From Roseibium limicola (GTDB taxonomy: Bacteria; Pseudomonadota; Alphaproteobacteria; Rhizobiales; Stappiaceae): 64,000 bases of DNA. The stretch covers positions 246,395 through 310,394 of the forward strand of contig NZ_JAFLNF010000006.1 in NCBI RefSeq assembly GCF_017313085.1. Reading direction: 5' to 3'. Below the pieces are notes generated by a model. That model was not told the DNA's origin. It saw only the letters and a program-made list of their open reading frames with translations, and ran no database searches. This document shows, piece after piece, positions 62,973 through 64,000 of the stretch. A program made the position numbers and the translations under genes. The number at the start of each line of letters is the position of its first letter. Positions within the stretch are counted from its first letter, which is position 1.

Positions 62973-64000
62973 TTACTGCAGTAGTTTCAGCAGGTTTTCC
63001 GGCATCTGGTTGGCCTGGGAAGCAGCGGCAACAGCCGCCTGCACCTTCACGCTCGCGGCAGACAGATGAGCCTGCTCGGAGGCGATATCCACGTCGGAGA
63101 TCGCGGATTCGGATGCTTCCAGGTTTTCGATGCTGGTTTCCAGCTGGGTGGAACGGTATTCGAGGCGGGACACGGTCGCGCCCATTTCCGCACGGACGTT
63201 GGACACCTTGTCGATGGCCATATCCAACACGGCGAGAGCTTCTTCCGCGCCTTCCTGGGACGATACGTTCAAGTCCACGATACCAAGTGCATTGGTGGTC
63301 AGGGACGCGATTTTCAGAGTGATCGTATCGGTATAGTCAGACCCCACGACAATGTCGGAACCGGTCGTGAGGACGTCTGTTTTCTCGCCGGTGTCGGTGG
63401 CTGTTGTGCTCGTCAGGCCAAGATCGGCTTCGGCAAAGGCTGCGGTGCCATCGGTCGATCCGGTGAAGTTATCGAGGGTCACAGATGCCTTGGTTCCAAG
63501 CTCACGGCTGATCAGCTCGACTTCGCCGGTGTCGGCATCGACACTTGCAGTCAATTCATAGTTATTGGCTTGCGCCAGGGCTTCGTTGATGGCGTCAGCA
63601 ACCTGAGTGGCGCTGAAGGTTGTTTCGGTTGTGCTGTCTGCATCGCCGAAGGAAACGGTGACGTCGTTGACGTCGAAGGTGACAACCTGGCCAGCCGTCA
63701 GAGTGAAGGCATCGCTCTCACCGGATGCAGTGACTTCGCCTGTGTCGGTCTCAGTCAGGCCGAGGTTTGCGATTTCAAATGCAGTCGAAGAGCCGTCGAT
63801 GTCACCAGCAAAGTTGTCGATGGTAATGCTTGCCGAGGCGCCTTCAGCAGCGGAAGTAAATTCAATTCCGCCATCGCCGCCTACGGCTACAGTAACATCG
63901 GTTGCACCCGCGGCTGTCAGAGCGTCCTGGATTGCTGTCGCGAGAGTGGCGGCCGTGTAGTCAACGTCGGCGCCATCAGCTTCAAGAGAAACTTCTGTGC
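62973..64000 (-). CDS. Flagellin (N-terminal part outside window)
   Basis: The filament protein; the frame stays open to the right edge, so only the C-terminal 341 residues or so are seen. The end is classical D1/D0: VSRLEYRSTQLETSIENLEA, SAISDVDIASEQAHLSAASV and QANQMPENLLKLLQ. Ahead of it lie at least two copies of a Flagellin_IN-like module, ASVTLDNFTGSTDGT...LGL and ASITIDNFAGDIDGS...LGL, roughly 100 residues apart, indicating an expanded surface domain. A start inside the frame at 63554 is not real. Copy number of flagellins cannot be judged. Confidence 0.93.
   Translation of the reverse strand, partial: TEVSLEADGADVDYTAATLATAIQDALTAAGATDVTVAVGGDGGIEFTSAAEGASASITIDNFAGDIDGSSTAFEIANLGLTETDTGEVTASGESDAFTLTAGQVVTFDVNDVTVSFGDADSTTETTFSATQVADAINEALAQANNYELTASVDADTGEVELISRELGTKASVTLDNFTGSTDGTAAFAEADLGLTSTTATDTGEKTDVLTTGSDIVVGSDYTDTITLKIASLTTNALGIVDLNVSSQEGAEEALAVLDMAIDKVSNVRAEMGATVSRLEYRSTQLETSIENLEASESAISDVDIASEQAHLSAASVKVQAAVAAASQANQMPENLLKLLQ

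Overview
The window is a contiguous piece of an alphaproteobacterial chromosome with moderately high G+C. Evidence includes AddAB rather than RecBCD, the aroA-cmk-rpsA-ihfB-lapA neighbourhood, a CP4-like class II AroA, the FYDLN-acid protein, an Hsp20/DUF1150 pair behind a ROSE-like RNA thermometer, a CtrA box, and alphaproteobacterial chemotaxis and flagellar layouts. A marine or host-associated member of the Hyphomicrobiales such as Stappiaceae (Roseibium/Labrenzia type) fits best; that placement is inference from gene content and order, without any database search.

Layout. 1-8.6 kb: addB (cut by the left edge), addA, trxA, grpE and a TRIC/YadS-type membrane protein, all on +. 8.8-15.5 kb: a minus-strand housekeeping block, transcribed as aroA, cmk, rpsA, an FKBP isomerase, sppA, ihfB and lapA. 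15.7-17.2 kb: the FYDLN-acid protein, two identical tRNA-Ala(GGC) genes and a YqaA-like membrane protein. 17.4-21.7 kb: ugpBAEC, a glycerol-3-phosphate ABC importer, with candidate operators upstream and two strong hairpins behind ugpB. 21.8-24.4 kb: an MFS exporter and an MmcQ/YjbR protein on -, then hsp20-DUF1150 on + with a sigma32-like promoter and thermometer leader. 24.4-34.2 kb: a mixed accessory stretch holding OpgC, a TPR protein, a 34-bp perfect palindrome, a decayed YeeE/YedE gene, a possible 25-codon gene, an SDR enzyme, a voltage-gated channel with a zinc ribbon, a secreted esterase, and a translationally coupled CoA-transferase/ThDP-enzyme pair.

34.2-47.1 kb: after a 550-bp AT-rich island carrying a CtrA box comes a chemotaxis cluster: STAS, cheY, cheA, cheW, mcp, cheR, cheD, cheB, a soluble MCP-like protein with a CheZ-like DxxxQ motif, then STAS, receiver-PP2C phosphatase and HATPase kinase. 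The last three look like a partner-switching module grafted onto the chemotaxis operon. 47.1-50.6 kb: a minus-strand phosphonate operon (FAD oxidase, PhnX, phosphonate monoester hydrolase). 50.8-54.2 kb: panC, panB and a soluble two-PAS MCP. 54.2-64 kb: minus-strand flagellar genes in transcription order flagellin (cut by the right edge), fliD, fliS, a small ORF, then flgD, flgE, a small coiled-coil ORF, an FlgN-like gene, flgK and flgL.

I see no CRISPR array, insertion sequence, prophage or rRNA. The most informative non-routine signals are the partner-switch genes in the che cluster, the thermometer leader, the CtrA box in the AT-rich island, the 27.1-28.3 kb relic region and the insertion module shared by hook and flagellin.
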